The notes: a model not told the origin generated them from the sequence alone. A DNA stretch of 64,000 bases from Nocardia nova NBRC 15556 (GCF_001613005.1 NZ_BDBN01000026.1:1-64000), one strand, 5' to 3'. Numbered from the stretch's first letter, positions 11,644-22,590 are shown. Numbers and translations: made by a program.

Positions 11644-12486
11644 GTGACCTCCGCCGTCTCCGACCCGGCCGCGCTGCTCGCGACGGCGAGCGAGATATTG
11701 GACGGTGCGGCACCGCGTTTCGTCGAAGGGTTGGGGGCGCCGAGCGCGGTCCAGAAGGGCCGCGGCGACTTCGCCACCGCACTGGATCTGGAACTCGAGC
11801 GCACCCTGTCGCAGCAGCTGGCCGACCGCACCGGAATCCCGGTGCACGGCGAGGAATTCGGCGGGCCGGAACTGAGCTCGGGCACCGCCTGGGTGCTCGA
11901 TCCCATCGACGGCACCTTCAACTACTCTGCGGGCCATCCGCTGTCGGCGATGCTGTTGGCGCTGGTGGCCGACGGACAGCCCGTTCTCGGTCTGACCTGG
12001 CTGCCGCTGCTGGACCGCCGGTACGCCGCGGCGGCCGGCGGGCCGCTGCTGCTCAACGGAAAACCGTTGCCGCCCTTGGAACCCGGCCGGCTCGCGGAGG
12101 CGATGATCGGCTTCGGCGCGTTCAACATCGACGCCCACGGCCGGATCCCGGGCCGGTTCCGCTTCGACCTGCTGGGCGCGCTGAGCCGGCTGTCGAGCCG
12201 GGTGCGCATGCACGGATCCACCGGCATCGACCTGGCCTACACCGCGTCCGGGGTGCTCGGCGGCGCGGTCGTCTTCGGGCACCATCCGTGGGACAACGCC
12301 GCCGGAGTGGCGCTGGTACGCGCCGCGGGCGGTGTGGTGACCGATCTGCGCGGCGACGAATGGTCGATCACCTCGCGGTCGGTGCTGGCCGCCGCGCCCG
12401 GGGTGCACGAAGAGCTACTGGACATGATCGACAGCGCCGTCGACCGCGCCTCCGAGCGCAACGAGAATTCGGAAGGGACGCAATGA
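11644..12486 (+). CDS. Inositol monophosphatase-family phosphatase, candidate histidinol-phosphatase
   Basis: 280 residues, GTG start 1 base after priA; its stop overlaps hisF (ATGA). IMPase metal/phosphate motifs are [18 protein letters not shown] and HHPWDNAAG. The same gene position in M. tuberculosis is called impA. The operon contains no other histidinol-phosphate phosphatase and HisB here is monofunctional, while Corynebacterium uses an IMPase-type HisN. Histidinol-phosphate is therefore a plausible substrate, though inositol phosphate remains possible. Confidence 0.88.
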   Translation: MTSAVSDPAALLATASEILDGAAPRFVEGLGAPSAVQKGRGDFATALDLELERTLSQQLADRTGIPVHGEEFGGPELSSGTAWVLDPIDGTFNYSAGHPLSAMLLALVADGQPVLGLTWLPLLDRRYAAAAGGPLLLNGKPLPPLEPGRLAEAMIGFGAFNIDAHGRIPGRFRFDLLGALSRLSSRVRMHGSTGIDLAYTASGVLGGAVVFGHHPWDNAAGVALVRAAGGVVTDLRGDEWSITSRSVLAAAPGVHEELLDMIDSAVDRASERNENSEGTQ

Positions 12487-13256
12487 CACTGGCGGTACGC
12501 GTGATTCCGTGCCTGGACGTCGACGCCGGCCGGGTGGTCAAGGGCGTGAACTTCGAGAATCTGCGCGATGCGGGCGACCCGGTGGAACTGGCCGCCGCCT
12601 ACGACGCCCAGGGCGCCGACGAGTTGACCTTCCTCGACGTCACGGCCTCGAGCGGTGATCGCGGCACCATGATCGACGTGGTGACCCGCACCGCCGAGCA
12701 GATCTTCATCCCGCTCACCGTGGGCGGTGGCGTGCGCACCGTCGAGGATGTGGACCGGCTGCTGCGCGCGGGCGCGGACAAGGTATCGGTGAACACCGCG
12801 GCGATCGCGAACCCGGAGATCCTGCGCGAGATGTCGCAGCGCTTCGGTTCGCAGTGCATCGTGCTGTCGGTCGACGCGCGCCGCGTGCCCGACACCGGCT
12901 CGCCCACCCCGTCCGGCTGGGAGGTGACCACTCACGGCGGTAAACGCGGCACCGGCATCGATGCGGTCGAGTGGGCGGTGCGCGGCGCCGAACTCGGTGT
13001 CGGCGAGATCCTGCTCAACTCGATGGACGCCGACGGCACCAAGGGCGGTTTCGACCTGCCGATGATCAGCGCGGTGCGGGCCGCGGTCTCGGTGCCGATC
13101 ATCGCCAGCGGCGGCGCCGGCGAGGTCGACCATTTCGCGCCCGCGGTGCGGACGGGCGCCGACGCGGTACTGGCCGCGAGCGTCTTCCACTTCGGCGATC
13201 TGACGATTCCTCAGGTCAAATCCGCGATGCGGGCCGAGGGCATCACCGTCCGCTGA
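12483..13256 (+). CDS. hisF: Imidazole glycerol phosphate synthase, cyclase subunit
   Basis: 257-residue TIM barrel forming the IGP synthase complex with HisH; it makes IGP and AICAR. Catalytic aspartates are D12 ([16 protein letters not shown]) and D131 (VLSVDARR). Phosphate-binding segments are [13 protein letters not shown] and IIASGGAG. It overlaps the upstream IMPase gene by 4 bases. Confidence 0.97.
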   Translation: MTLAVRVIPCLDVDAGRVVKGVNFENLRDAGDPVELAAAYDAQGADELTFLDVTASSGDRGTMIDVVTRTAEQIFIPLTVGGGVRTVEDVDRLLRAGADKVSVNTAAIANPEILREMSQRFGSQCIVLSVDARRVPDTGSPTPSGWEVTTHGGKRGTGIDAVEWAVRGAELGVGEILLNSMDADGTKGGFDLPMISAVRAAVSVPIIASGGAGEVDHFAPAVRTGADAVLAASVFHFGDLTIPQVKSAMRAEGITVR

Positions 13257-13311
13257 GGCCGGACGGCATCCTCCGCCCAGCACGCTCAGTTCCGACAGGA
13301 CAGGTATAACA

Positions 13312-13665
13312 ATGGCTATGAGTTTGGATCCCGCCGTCGCCGCCCGGCTCAAGCGCAACGAGGCGGGGCTGGTCGCGGCGATCGCGCAGGAACGCGGCAC
13401 CGGCGATGTGCTGATGATGGCGTGGATGGACGACGAGGCCCTGGCCCGCACCCTCGCCACCCGCAAGGCCACCTACTATTCGCGCTCGCGGCAGCAGTAC
13501 TGGGTCAAGGGCGAGACCTCGGGACATACGCAATACGTGCACGAGGTGCGGCTGGACTGTGACGGCGATGCCGTGCTGCTGATCGTCGACCAGCAGGGCG
13601 CGGCTTGCCACACCGGCACCCACACCTGCTGGGACGGGGATCTGCTGCTCGCCGACGCGAGCTGA
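13312..13665 (+). CDS. hisI: Phosphoribosyl-AMP cyclohydrolase
   Basis: 117 residues, opening the adenine ring of PR-AMP (step 3). Signature regions are [36 protein letters not shown] and the zinc-binding [13 protein letters not shown]...[10 protein letters not shown]. It is monofunctional (no HisE domain); hisE and hisG are not in this window. A 55-base gap follows hisF. Starts at 13312 and 13318 are both possible. It converges with the MarR gene, whose stop is 6 bases away. Confidence 0.95.
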   Translation: MAMSLDPAVAARLKRNEAGLVAAIAQERGTGDVLMMAWMDDEALARTLATRKATYYSRSRQQYWVKGETSGHTQYVHEVRLDCDGDAVLLIVDQQGAACHTGTHTCWDGDLLLADAS

Positions 13666-13670
13666 ACCGG

Positions 13671-14195
13671 TCAGCGGGCGGCGCCGGCCGTCGCCTCGGT
13701 GGCCGGCGGGTCGGGGAGTCCGTCGGCGCGCCCGATGCCCCGGGACAGGCCCGCGTCGAGCTGCGCTACCAGCGCCTCACCGAGAGTGAGCAGCTGTTCG
13801 ACCTGCTCGTCGTCGATGCCGTCGAACACCAGCCCCCGCACGCCTTCCAGGTAGGCCGGGGTGGCCTTCTGTACCTGTTCGAAACCCTCGTCGGTGAGCA
13901 CCGCATAGGCGCCGCGGCGGCCGCGCACCACGTCGCGGCGCGCCCAGCCCAGCCGTTCCAGCTTCGTCACCACATGCGACAGCCGTGATAGCGAAGCATT
14001 TGCCCTATTGGCCAGTTCGCTGAGTTGCAGGCGATGTCCGGGCTCCTCGGACAGCAGTGCCATGAGGAAATACTCGAAATGCGTCATACCGGCTTCGCGT
14101 TGCAGCTGGGTGTCCATTGCCGCCGGTAATCGCGTCGTCAGCGCGACCAGAGTCCGCCACGCTCGCCGTTCGGTGGGATTGAGCCATTCCGTCAC
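13671..14195 (-). CDS. MarR-family transcriptional regulator
   Basis: 174 residues with a winged helix-turn-helix. LQLSELANRANASLSRLSHVVTKLERLGWARRD is the recognition region and GRRGAYAVLTDEGFEQV the wing, followed by the dimerisation helix. I start at GTG 14195 because GAGAGG precedes it and the N-terminus (TEWLNPTERRAWRTLVALT) is typical; the frame is open further upstream. A 7-bp inverted repeat sits just upstream (14218-14246), possibly for autoregulation. The gene upstream on the same strand encodes a membrane protein. The ligand is unknown. Confidence 0.88.
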   Translation of the reverse strand: MTEWLNPTERRAWRTLVALTTRLPAAMDTQLQREAGMTHFEYFLMALLSEEPGHRLQLSELANRANASLSRLSHVVTKLERLGWARRDVVRGRRGAYAVLTDEGFEQVQKATPAYLEGVRGLVFDGIDDEQVEQLLTLGEALVAQLDAGLSRGIGRADGLPDPPATEATAGAAR

Positions 14196-14217
14196 TTCGC
14201 GCCCTCTCTTGCAGCCC

Positions 14218-14246
14218 AGTGACGCAAATCTCGGTTCACCGTCACT
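14218..14246 (-). promoter_or_regulatory. Candidate operator of the MarR gene
   Basis: Inverted repeat AGTGACG (14218-14224) / CGTCACT (14240-14246), 15-bp spacer, starting 23 bases upstream of the GTG. This is suitable for a dimeric regulator, but only the symmetry supports it. Confidence 0.3.
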
Positions 14247-14344
14247 CGCGACCAACAAGTTTGCCACGACTTCGCTCGCTGGTCAGCCCGGTTGCCGATG
14301 ACGTGACAGCGATCACGCCGGGGCGCGATCACGACGCTGTCGGT

Positions 14345-14941
14345 TCACTCCCTGATATCGCCTGGTGGACGCGTGTCGTTAGCAGTGTCCGGCGCGGTGA
14401 CCACGCCGGCTTCGGCGCGGCGGGCCGAGCGTGCTCGCCATTGTTTGCGTAGCAGTAGCACGAGCAGTACCACGAAGATCGCGGCCGCCACGACGGCGCC
14501 GACCAGTGAGGCGCCGCGGAAGCCGGGCGCGTCGACGTCGAGCACGCGTTCCCCGGCGTGCGCGGCGCTGTTACCGCCCAGCACGATGGTCAGCGTCATC
14601 AGATTGGGCAGGGCCACGATCAACGCCAGCACCGCCGCGGCGCCGGCGGCGAATTTGCCGGCTCGGGTGCGCCATACCCGCACCGCGCCCAGTAGGAGCA
14701 GCAGGGGGATCAGCGTGCACAGGAACCCGATCGCCAGGCCCGACCAGATGCCCTGGGCGAAGCTGCCGTGCCCGGACATACCGGCGATCCGCTGCGCCCA
14801 CCAGCGCGGAATGAAGGCCGACAGCACGAAATAGGCGACGACCAGCACGATGATGACCGCGAGCAGGCCGAGGGCTCGATTCCGCCACACGGTGGCTCGG
14901 GGTTTGGTCCCGGAGTTCGTGAGGGAGCTCGTCGATGTCAT
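14345..14941 (-). CDS. Four-helix membrane protein of unknown function
   Basis: 198 residues. Hydrophobic segments lie at about 24-45 (ALGLLAVIIVLVVAYFVLSAF), 63-87, 96-118 and 143-162, followed by a charged Arg-rich cytosolic tail. I do not recognise a family. It is upstream of the MarR gene on the same strand with a 149-base gap, so co-regulation is possible but an operon is not assured. Start at ATG 14941; no competing upstream start. Confidence 0.7.
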   Translation of the reverse strand: MTSTSSLTNSGTKPRATVWRNRALGLLAVIIVLVVAYFVLSAFIPRWWAQRIAGMSGHGSFAQGIWSGLAIGFLCTLIPLLLLLGAVRVWRTRAGKFAAGAAAVLALIVALPNLMTLTIVLGGNSAAHAGERVLDVDAPGFRGASLVGAVVAAAIFVVLLVLLLRKQWRARSARRAEAGVVTAPDTANDTRPPGDIRE

Positions 14942-15072
14942 GAATCCAGCGTATGCGCGAGGCGCGCGCCGACGCCGGGAGAATCGTGTCGTATCAGGCC
15001 GTCAGTGCGCTCTCACCAGGGCAAAGGCGGCCGTGCACCCGGAGGCGGCCCAGGGTGTGTCCAGTAGTCGAT

Positions 15073-15549
15073 TCAGGCCCGGTGCTCGCGCAGGGCGGCC
15101 AGCGCGGCGTCGGCGTGGACGTTCGCGCGCAGTTCGCCCGAGATCACCGCGAGTACCGTGCGGTCGGTGTCGATCACGAAGGTCTGCCGCTTCACCGGCA
15201 GGAAGTTGCCGAGCAGACCGCCGATCGCCCCGGAACGCTTGACGCCGAACCGTTCCGCCACCGCGCCGTCGCGATCGGACAGCAGCGGATAGCCGAGGGT
15301 CTGCGCCTGCGCGAAACCGGCTTGGGTGTCGACCGAATCGGTGCTGATTCCCGCGCAACTCGCGCCCAGGGCCGCGAATTCGCTTGTCAGATCACGGAAA
15401 TGGCAGGCCTCGGCGGTGCACACGGGAGTATTGGCGGCGGGGAAGAAGAACAGCGTCAACGGCCCGTCTGCCAGCAACGCATCGAGCGACCGGACGGTGC
15501 CGGTCTGATCGGGAAGTTCGAACCCGGGTGCGCGCTGGCCTTTTTTCAC
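15073..15549 (-). CDS. bcp: Peroxiredoxin, Bcp/thiol peroxidase type
   Basis: 158 residues, GTG start. It reduces peroxides using thioredoxin or another thiol. Peroxidatic C44 and resolving C49 sit in [12 protein letters not shown], the five-residue spacing of Bcp-type 2-Cys enzymes. FELPDQTG and the [16 protein letters not shown] segment also fit. The frame extends far upstream only as the shadow of trpE. In M. tuberculosis bcpB also lies opposite and just upstream of trpE, so the position is conserved. It is divergent from trpE with a 96-base gap. Confidence 0.92.
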   Translation of the reverse strand: MKKGQRAPGFELPDQTGTVRSLDALLADGPLTLFFFPAANTPVCTAEACHFRDLTSEFAALGASCAGISTDSVDTQAGFAQAQTLGYPLLSDRDGAVAERFGVKRSGAIGGLLGNFLPVKRQTFVIDTDRTVLAVISGELRANVHADAALAALREHRA

Positions 15550-15645
15550 AGTCGCGAGGGTACCGGGCGGCACGGTCGCCCGGTACCCGCCGCGGATCGC
15601 GGGGGTCGCGGCGGGGCCAGGAAATCTCGGTTGCGGCCGACTGGA

Positions 15646-17223
15646 ATGATGAGCGATATGCACGGCGCCGCATTCGACCGTCCGGAAACCGCAACCACCA
15701 CCACTCGGGACCAGTTCCGCGTGCTCGCGGCCGCGCACCGGGTGGTGCCGGTGACGCGCAAGGTGCTGGCGGATTCGGAGACCCCGCTGTCCGCCTATCG
15801 GAAGCTGGCCGCGGACCGGCCGGGCACCTTCCTGCTGGAGTCGGCCGAGAACGGTCGTTCGTGGTCGCGCTGGTCGTTCATCGGCGCCGGCAGCCCCACC
15901 GCGCTGACGGTCGTCGACGGCCAGGCGGCCTGGCTGGGCGCCACTCCCGCCGACGCCCCGGCCGGCGGCGATCCGCTGGAGGCGCTGCACGACACCCTGG
16001 AACTGCTGCGCACCGAGCGCCTGCCCGGCCTGCCGCCGCTGACCGGTGGGCTGGTCGGCTATCTGGGCTACGACATCGTGCGTCGTATCGAACGCCTGCC
16101 GGAACTGACCGCCGACGATCTGCGGGTCCCGGAGATGGTGCTGCTGCTGGCCGCGGATCTGGCCGCCTTCGACCATCACGAGGGCGCCATCACCCTGATC
16201 GCCAACGCGGTGAACTGGAACGGCACCGACGAGCGTGTCGACGAGGCCTACGACGACGCCGTCGCCCGGCTCGACCGGATGACCGCGGCGCTGGCCGCAC
16301 CCGCCGAATCGACCGTGTCCGTCTTCGATCGTCCCGAACCGGACTACATCCGCCGCCGCACCAGCGAGGACTTCGGTGCGGGCGTGCGGCGGCTGGTCGG
16401 CGAGATCGAGGCCGGCGAGGCGTTCCAGGTGGTGTTGTCGCAGCGGTTCGAGATGGACTTCGACGGCGAACCGCGCGATGTGTACCGGATGCTGCGCGCC
16501 TCGAATCCGAGCCCGTACATGTATCTGATGCACATTCCCGACGGTGCGGGCGGCACCGCCTTCTCCATCGTCGGATCGAGTCCGGAATCGCTGGTGACGG
16601 TCAAAGACGGTGTGGCGACGACACATCCGATCGCCGGCACCCGGTGGCGTGGCGCCACCGAAGAGGACGATGTGCTGCTCGAGAAGGATCTGCTCTCCGA
16701 CGAGAAGGAGAACGCCGAACACCTCATGCTCGTCGACCTGGGTCGCAACGACCTGGGCCGGGTGTGCGAGCCGGGCACCGTGCGCGTCACCGAATACCGC
16801 CACATCGAGCGCTACAGCCACGTGATGCATCTGGTGTCGACGGTGACCGGGCGGCTGGCGGCCGGTCGCATCGCCCTCGATGCCGTACGCGCCTGCTTCC
16901 CGGCCGGCACGCTCTCGGGTGCGCCCAAGGTGCGGGCCATGGAGTTGATCGAGGAGAACGAGCCCACCCGCCGCGGCGTCTACGCCGGGGTCGTCGGCTA
17001 CCTCGACTTCGCCGGCGACGCCGATACCGCGATCGCGATCCGCACCGCGCTGCTCAAGGACGGCATCGCCTATGTGCAGGCCGGTGCCGGCATCGTCGCC
17101 GATTCCCAGCCCGACTACGAGGACGAGGAATCGCGCAACAAGGCGATGGCCGTTCTCAAGGCCGTCGCGGCCGCCCGCACCGTACGCACCTTCACCTCCG
17201 AACCCGACGGCACCCTGCTATGA
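15646..17223 (+). CDS. trpE: Anthranilate synthase component I
   Basis: 525 residues. It makes anthranilate from chorismate, the first committed step to tryptophan, with a glutaminase partner (TrpG) not in this window. The FLLESAENG segment is the tryptophan feedback site. Chorismate-binding motifs are [54 protein letters not shown] and [13 protein letters not shown] codons at 15646, 15649 and 15658 are all possible; no strong ribosome site separates them. The stop overlaps the next gene by 4 bases (ATGA). Confidence 0.95.
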   Translation: MMSDMHGAAFDRPETATTTTRDQFRVLAAAHRVVPVTRKVLADSETPLSAYRKLAADRPGTFLLESAENGRSWSRWSFIGAGSPTALTVVDGQAAWLGATPADAPAGGDPLEALHDTLELLRTERLPGLPPLTGGLVGYLGYDIVRRIERLPELTADDLRVPEMVLLLAADLAAFDHHEGAITLIANAVNWNGTDERVDEAYDDAVARLDRMTAALAAPAESTVSVFDRPEPDYIRRRTSEDFGAGVRRLVGEIEAGEAFQVVLSQRFEMDFDGEPRDVYRMLRASNPSPYMYLMHIPDGAGGTAFSIVGSSPESLVTVKDGVATTHPIAGTRWRGATEEDDVLLEKDLLSDEKENAEHLMLVDLGRNDLGRVCEPGTVRVTEYRHIERYSHVMHLVSTVTGRLAAGRIALDAVRACFPAGTLSGAPKVRAMELIEENEPTRRGVYAGVVGYLDFAGDADTAIAIRTALLKDGIAYVQAGAGIVADSQPDYEDEESRNKAMAVLKAVAAARTVRTFTSEPDGTLL

Positions 17224-18236
17224 GTAACCCGGAATCCGAACCAGCCCAACGACATTCGCAGGACCAGCCGGAGGTGAGGCCCGCGCCCGGCGCGAACGAC
17301 GCGTCTGCGGCCGATGCGGCAGTGCGCCCGCGGCAGTCCGATGCCGACATCTCTGCGGCACAGCGCGCGCCGATGCAGAGCGGCCCCGAGGGCGAGGCCG
17401 TCCGGTCGGGTGCCGGACAAGCCGATGGCGGCTCCCGCCTCGACGACGCCGCCGCGCAGGTGCCTCCCGGCGGTGACCCCGACCGCTATGTCCCCGAGAC
17501 GGATGCGGGCGGCGCCGACAGCGTGCCCGGCAAACGCGCCCGCCCGGTACTGCCGGTCCTCCTGCTGGCCGTCGGCGCGGCCGCGCTGTGGGGCGCCTCG
17601 CGCATGACCTGGGTGACCCTGCGGTCCTCCGACGGTCTGACCGAACCGCGCACCCAGCTTCTCAACGGCGGCCTCTGGTTCGGCGCGCTCACGCCGCTGG
17701 CGTTGGTGCTGCTGGCCTCGATCGCGGCCGTCTTCGCCACCAAGGGCTGGCTGCGCCGGCTGATCGGGGTGGTGGTGGCGCTGGTCGCCGCCGTCGCCGC
17801 GGTGCCCGGCCTGGCGCTGCTGACCCAGCACGGCAAGATCGCCGAACGGGCCGCCCGGCTCGCCGAACTGCCCGCCCGCGCGCACGTCGACGCCGCCACG
17901 GCGGCCACGTTCCCGGCCGCACTCAGCGTCGTCGGTGCGCTCGCGGCCTTCGCCGCCGGAGTCCTGCTGGCCCGCATGCCCGAAACGACCGCCCGCATGT
18001 CGGGTAAGTACGACAATCCGGTGTTCCGCCGGGCCGCGGCCGCCGAACAGGTCGCCGAATTGCGCCGCACGGGTGATCCGGAATCGGCCGCCGCGGCCAC
18101 CGACGCACCGCGGACGGCGACGCCGAAGTCCTCGCCGCACACCCCGGAACCGGAGCCGGGCGAACTCTCGCAGCGCGTGCTGTGGGACGCGCTCGATGCG
18201 GGCGCCGACCCGACCGACGACGAGCCGGGCCGATGA
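17220..18236 (+). CDS. Tryptophan-biosynthesis-associated membrane protein (TIGR02234-like)
   Basis: 338 residues, starting within the trpE stop. The first ~100 residues are a hydrophilic, low-complexity tail rich in Ala, Pro, Gln and Asp. Four hydrophobic helices follow ([20 protein letters not shown], the [20 protein letters not shown] region, [20 protein letters not shown], and [20 protein letters not shown]), then a charged C-terminus. The [14 protein letters not shown] loop and position between trpE and trpC match the actinobacterial membrane family found in trp operons (Rv1610 in M. tuberculosis). Its function is unknown; transport or regulation of tryptophan or a precursor is a guess. 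Confidence 0.82.
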   Translation: MSNPESEPAQRHSQDQPEVRPAPGANDASAADAAVRPRQSDADISAAQRAPMQSGPEGEAVRSGAGQADGGSRLDDAAAQVPPGGDPDRYVPETDAGGADSVPGKRARPVLPVLLLAVGAAALWGASRMTWVTLRSSDGLTEPRTQLLNGGLWFGALTPLALVLLASIAAVFATKGWLRRLIGVVVALVAAVAAVPGLALLTQHGKIAERAARLAELPARAHVDAATAATFPAALSVVGALAAFAAGVLLARMPETTARMSGKYDNPVFRRAAAAEQVAELRRTGDPESAAAATDAPRTATPKSSPHTPEPEPGELSQRVLWDALDAGADPTDDEPGR

Positions 18237-18334
18237 GCGCCCTACCACGCCACGCCGGGCGGCAGGCGTCACACCCCGCCGTCGGCTCGGCTTACCCTTC
18301 CATTTACTCTTTATCAGCATCGGTGAGACAGCAC

Positions 18335-18371
18335 CTGGGGGGATTCTCAGGTAGCAAGTCCGTCTCCCCAG
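18335..18371 (+). promoter_or_regulatory. Stem-loop immediately before the trpC ribosome-binding site
   Basis: CTGGGGGGA (18335-18343) pairs with TCTCCCCAG (18363-18371), a 9-bp stem with one G-U pair and a 19-nt loop. Its last base touches the Shine-Dalgarno GAAAGGA (18371-18377) of trpC. It lies in the only sizeable gap (151 bases) inside the trp cluster, so it could affect translation or processing. No tandem Trp codons were seen, so it is not a classic leader-peptide attenuator. Confidence 0.35.
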
Positions 18372-18387
18372 AAAGGATTCGAGCCAG

Positions 18388-19212
18388 ATGACGGTACTCG
18401 ACTCGATTCTCGACGGGGTCCGTGCGGATGTGGCCGCTCGGGAAGCCCTCCTGGATTTCCAGGCCGTCAAGAAGGCCGCCGCCGCGGTACCCTCGCCGCG
18501 CGATGCGCTGGCCGCTCTGCACGCGGACGGGATCGGAGTCATCGCCGAGGTCAAGCGCGCCAGCCCCTCGAAGGGTGAGCTCGCCGACATCCCGGACCCG
18601 GCCAGCCTGGCGAAGTCCTACGAGGACGGTGGCGCGCGCATCATCAGCGTGCTCACCGAGGGCCGCCGCTTCCACGGCTCGCTCGACGATCTGGACGCGG
18701 TCCGCGCGGTCGTCGACGTGCCGATCCTGCGCAAGGACTTCGTCGTCGGCCCGTACCAGATCCACGAGGCGCGCGCCCACGGCGCGGACGTGATCCTGCT
18801 GATCGTGGCCGCCCTGGAACAGGACGTGCTGGCCTCGCTGATCGATCGCACCGAATCGCTGGGCATGACCGCGCTGGTCGAGGTGCACACCGAGGAGGAA
18901 GCCGATCGGGCACTGACCGCCGGCGCCTCGGTCATCGGCGTGAACGCCCGCAACCTGAAGACCCTCGAGGTCGATCGCGACGTCTTCGCCCGCATCGCGC
19001 CCGGACTGCCCACCGAGGTCATCCGGGTCGCCGAATCCGGCGTCAGCGGCACCGCCGACCTGCTCGCCTACGCCGGTGCCGGCGCCGACGCGGTTCTGGT
19101 CGGCGAGAGCCTCGTGACCAGCGGCGATCCGCGTGCCGCCGTCTCCGAGCTGGTGACCGCGGGTACCCATCCGTCCTGCCCGCGTCCGCTGCGGCGGGGT
19201 GTCACCCGATGA
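18388..19212 (+). CDS. trpC: Indole-3-glycerol phosphate synthase
   Basis: 274-residue TIM barrel converting CdRP to indole-3-glycerol phosphate. Signature motifs are [14 protein letters not shown] (catalytic Lys), [26 protein letters not shown] and [12 protein letters not shown]. It is not fused to TrpF, which fits with PriA supplying that step. ATG 18388 follows GAAAGGA. Its stop overlaps trpB by ATGA. Confidence 0.96.
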   Translation: MTVLDSILDGVRADVAAREALLDFQAVKKAAAAVPSPRDALAALHADGIGVIAEVKRASPSKGELADIPDPASLAKSYEDGGARIISVLTEGRRFHGSLDDLDAVRAVVDVPILRKDFVVGPYQIHEARAHGADVILLIVAALEQDVLASLIDRTESLGMTALVEVHTEEEADRALTAGASVIGVNARNLKTLEVDRDVFARIAPGLPTEVIRVAESGVSGTADLLAYAGAGADAVLVGESLVTSGDPRAAVSELVTAGTHPSCPRPLRRGVTR

Positions 19213-20483
19213 CCGGCGTGCACGAGCCGCTGCCCCAGGCCAGCGAGGGCGTCACCCACCGCAGCCACGAACCGGATCTCGGCGGCCACTTCGGCGTCTA
19301 CGGCGGCCGGCACGTGCCCGAGGCGCTGATGGCGGTGATCGAAGAGGTCACCGCCGAATACGACAAGTCCCGCCTGGATCCCGATTTCCTGGCCGAACTC
19401 GACCGGCTGCAGCGCGATTACGCGGGCCGGCCCTCGCCGGTCTTCGAATGCAAGCGGCTCTCCGAACACGCCGGCGGCGCTCGCATCCTGCTCAAGCGCG
19501 AGGATCTGAACCACACCGGCTCGCACAAGATCAACAATGTGCTGGGCCAGGCGCTACTCGCCCAGCGGATGGGCAAGACCCGGGTGATCGCCGAAACCGG
19601 CGCCGGTCAGCACGGTGTCGCGACGGCCACCGCCTGTGCGCTGCTCGGCCTCGAATGCGTGATCTACATGGGCGCGGTCGACACCGCGCGCCAGGCGCTC
19701 AACGTCGCGCGGATGCGGCTGCTCGGCGCCGAGGTGGTCTCGGTGACCACCGGCTCGCAGACGTTGAAGGACGCGATCAACGAGGCGCTGCGCGACTGGG
19801 TCACCAACGCGTCGGAAACCTACTACTGCTTCGGCACCGCGGCGGGCCCGCATCCGTTCCCGCTGATGGTGCGCGATTTCCAGCGCGTCGTCGGCCTCGA
19901 GGCGCGGGTGCAGGTGCAGGCGCAGACCGGCCGGCTGCCCGATGCCGTCGTGGCGTGCGTGGGCGGTGGATCGAACGCGATCGGCATCTTCCACCCGTTC
20001 CTCGACGACGAGGGCGTGCGGCTGATCGGCTACGAGGCGGCCGGCGACGGCGTCGAAACCGGCAGGCACGCGGCGACTTTCGCCGGCGGCCGGCCGGGAG
20101 CATTCCAGGGCGCCTACTCGTACCTGCTGCAGGACGAGGACGGCCAGACCATCGAATCGCATTCCATCTCCGCCGGTCTGGACTATCCCGGCGTCGGCCC
20201 CGAACACGCCTACCTGAAGGACATCGGCCGCGCCGAGTACCGGCCGATCACCGATACCGAGGCGATGGACGCGCTGCTGCTGCTCTCGCGCACCGAGGGC
20301 ATCATCCCGGCCATCGAATCGGCGCACGCGGTGGCCGGCGCGTTGCAGCTGGGCCGTGAATTGGGTTCCAGCGCAATCATTCTGGTGAATCTGTCCGGAC
20401 GCGGCGACAAGGACATGGATACCGCGGCGCGCTGGTTCGGCCTGTTCGACGACGCTGCCGCCACGGAGGAGAATCGCTCGTGA
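19209..20483 (+). CDS. trpB: Tryptophan synthase beta subunit
   Basis: 424 residues, PLP enzyme joining indole and serine. The PLP lysine is K107 in [14 protein letters not shown]; the cofactor phosphate loop is [22 protein letters not shown] and [14 protein letters not shown] are also typical. A hydrophilic N-terminal extension of about 20 residues precedes [16 protein letters not shown]. It overlaps trpC and trpA by 4 bases each, so the subunits should be made in a coupled way. Confidence 0.97.
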   Translation: MTGVHEPLPQASEGVTHRSHEPDLGGHFGVYGGRHVPEALMAVIEEVTAEYDKSRLDPDFLAELDRLQRDYAGRPSPVFECKRLSEHAGGARILLKREDLNHTGSHKINNVLGQALLAQRMGKTRVIAETGAGQHGVATATACALLGLECVIYMGAVDTARQALNVARMRLLGAEVVSVTTGSQTLKDAINEALRDWVTNASETYYCFGTAAGPHPFPLMVRDFQRVVGLEARVQVQAQTGRLPDAVVACVGGGSNAIGIFHPFLDDEGVRLIGYEAAGDGVETGRHAATFAGGRPGAFQGAYSYLLQDEDGQTIESHSISAGLDYPGVGPEHAYLKDIGRAEYRPITDTEAMDALLLLSRTEGIIPAIESAHAVAGALQLGRELGSSAIILVNLSGRGDKDMDTAARWFGLFDDAAATEENRS

Positions 20484-21271
20484 GCCGTCTGGAATCGACC
20501 TTCGCGGCCAGCCGCGGCGAGGGCCGCGCCGCGCTGATCGGATATCTGCCCGCGGGCTACCCGGACCTGGCCGGATCCATCGACGTGTGCACCGCGATGG
20601 TCGAATCCGGTTGCGACATCATCGAAGTCGGTATCGCCTATTCCGATCCGGTGATGGACGGCCCCACCATCCAGGCCGCCACCGAGCAGGCCCTGCGCGG
20701 CGGCGTGCGGGTGCGGGACGTCTTCGGTGTCGTCGAGGCGATCACCGCCGCCGGGGGCAATGCCGTGGTGATGACCTACTGGAATCCGGTGCTGCAATAC
20801 GGCGTCGATCGTTTCTCCCGCGATCTCGCCGCGGCCGGCGGTCTCGGGCTGATCACCCCCAACCTGATTCCCGAGGAGGCGGGGGAGTGGTTCGAGGCCT
20901 CCCGCGTCCACGATCTGGACCGCATCTTCCTGGTTGCTCCCTCCTCCACCGAGGAGCGCCTGGTCAAGACCATCGAGGCCAGTAGCGGATTTCTCTACGC
21001 CGCCTCCACCATGGGCGTCACCGGCGCCCGCGACGCGGTGTCCTCCGCCGCGCCGGAACTGTGCGCGCGGGTGCGTGCCCACTCCGATATCCCGGTCGGT
21101 GTCGGCCTCGGTGTGCGCAGCGGTGCGCAGGCGGCCGAAATCGCTTCCTACGCCGACGGAGTGATCGTCGGCTCGGCGCTGGTCACGGCCGCGGGACAGG
21201 GACTGGACCAGGTCCGCAAGCTCACCGCGGAACTGGCCGAGGGCGTGCGTTCGGCGACTGTCGCCAGCTGA
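20480..21271 (+). CDS. trpA: Tryptophan synthase alpha subunit
   Basis: 263 residues, GTG start overlapping trpB. It cleaves indole-3-glycerol phosphate and channels indole to TrpB. The catalytic E49 ([12 protein letters not shown]) and D60 (PVMDGP) fall exactly at the classic Salmonella positions. It is the last trp gene; lgt begins 50 bases later with no terminator visible, so lgt may be co-transcribed. Confidence 0.96.
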   Translation: MSRLESTFAASRGEGRAALIGYLPAGYPDLAGSIDVCTAMVESGCDIIEVGIAYSDPVMDGPTIQAATEQALRGGVRVRDVFGVVEAITAAGGNAVVMTYWNPVLQYGVDRFSRDLAAAGGLGLITPNLIPEEAGEWFEASRVHDLDRIFLVAPSSTEERLVKTIEASSGFLYAASTMGVTGARDAVSSAAPELCARVRAHSDIPVGVGLGVRSGAQAAEIASYADGVIVGSALVTAAGQGLDQVRKLTAELAEGVRSATVAS

Positions 21272-21321
21272 TCGGAGACGCGAACTGGGCGGCGCGCGCC
21301 CCCTCCGTTACGGTGGGGCCC

Positions 21322-22590
21322 GTGACTTTTCCAGTCCTGGCAGACGGCGTCGATGTGCACGGTGGGGCAATACTGGCCTATATTCCCAGTCCGCCGCGAG
21401 GCGTATGGGATGTGGGGCCGTTCCCGCTGCGCGCCTATGCGATCTGCATCATCATCGGCATCATCGTCGCGATCTGGTGGGGTGAGCGGCGCTGGCGCGA
21501 GCGCGGCGGCGAGCAGGGCAAGGTGCTCGACGTGGCGATGTTCGCGGTGCCGTTCGGACTCGTCGGCGGCCGGCTCTATCACGTGGCCACCGACTGGGAG
21601 AAGTACTTCGGCGCCGGCGGGCATCCGATCAACGCGCTGAAGATCTGGGAGGGCGGTCTCGGCATCTGGGGTGCCGTGCTGCTCGGCGGTGTCGGCGCCT
21701 GGATCGGCTGCCGGGTGTATCGAATTCCGTTGCCCGCCTTCGGCGATGCCATCGCCCCGGCGATTCTGCTCGCGCAGGCCATCGGCCGCCTGGGCAACTA
21801 CTTCAATCAGGAACTCTACGGCCGCAAGACCGATCTGCCGTGGGGCCTCGAGATCTATCTGCGGTTCGATTCCGACGGCCGGCTGGACATGATGAACGGC
21901 GTTTCCACCGGCGTGGTGGAGAAGATTGTGCAGCCGACCTTCCTCTACGAGCTGATCTGGAATCTGCTCGGCGTTCTGGTGCTGGTGATGGTCGACAAAC
22001 GTTGGCGGATCGGCCACGGTCGCTTGTTCGCCCTGTACGTGGCGATCTACACCTTCGGCCGCTTCTGGGTCGAGCTGCTGCGCGACGACGAGGCCACCCA
22101 CATCTTCGGCATCCGGGTCAACTCCTACACCTCGGCGATCGTATTCCTCTGCGCGCTGGCGTATTTCGCCCTCGCCACCAAGGGTCGCGAGACCGCCGCC
22201 CAGCTCGCCTCCGGCGGTGAGCGCCCCTGGCCGTGGCAGTGGGGTGCGTTGCGTCGGTACGGCGCCGCCGGACAGGAAGCCGCCGCCGAGAGCGCACCTG
22301 CCGCCTCGGCCGGCGAATCCGCCGCCGGCGAGAAATCGGACGAAGACGCGAAAACGGAGAAAGCTGCCGAATCCGAATCCGCGCCCGCCACCTCCGCATC
22401 CGACGAATCGGGCGAGTCCACCGCCGGCCCGTCCGATTCGGTGAAGACCGGTACCGAGGCGACCGGCAACGAACTGGATCCGCCCGCCGATGACAAGGAT
22501 GCGGCCGGTGTCACCACCGCCGGGAACAGCGATCAGCGGGCCGAGGGCGAGTCGGGTAAGCCGGGCCGGAAGAAGGCGGACAAGAGCTGA
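21322..22590 (+). CDS. lgt: Prolipoprotein diacylglyceryl transferase with long acidic tail
   Basis: 422 residues, GTG start, multi-pass inner-membrane enzyme that attaches diacylglycerol to lipobox cysteines, for example those of the penicillin-binding protein and solute-binding protein in this window. The Lgt signature GRLGNYFNQELYG is present, along with PFPLRAYA and GGLGIWGAVLLGG. After about residue 300 there is an added cytosolic tail of ~120 residues rich in Ala, Glu, Ser and Asp, ending GRKKADKS. Such tails occur in mycobacterial Lgt but not in E. coli Lgt. The trpA-lgt order matches M. tuberculosis. Confidence 0.94.
   Translation: MTFPVLADGVDVHGGAILAYIPSPPRGVWDVGPFPLRAYAICIIIGIIVAIWWGERRWRERGGEQGKVLDVAMFAVPFGLVGGRLYHVATDWEKYFGAGGHPINALKIWEGGLGIWGAVLLGGVGAWIGCRVYRIPLPAFGDAIAPAILLAQAIGRLGNYFNQELYGRKTDLPWGLEIYLRFDSDGRLDMMNGVSTGVVEKIVQPTFLYELIWNLLGVLVLVMVDKRWRIGHGRLFALYVAIYTFGRFWVELLRDDEATHIFGIRVNSYTSAIVFLCALAYFALATKGRETAAQLASGGERPWPWQWGALRRYGAAGQEAAAESAPAASAGESAAGEKSDEDAKTEKAAESESAPATSASDESGESTAGPSDSVKTGTEATGNELDPPADDKDAAGVTTAGNSDQRAEGESGKPGRKKADKS

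Noticed and set aside
18237..18387. Trp leader peptide attenuator before trpC
   Set aside because: No short ORF with tandem tryptophan codons was found.
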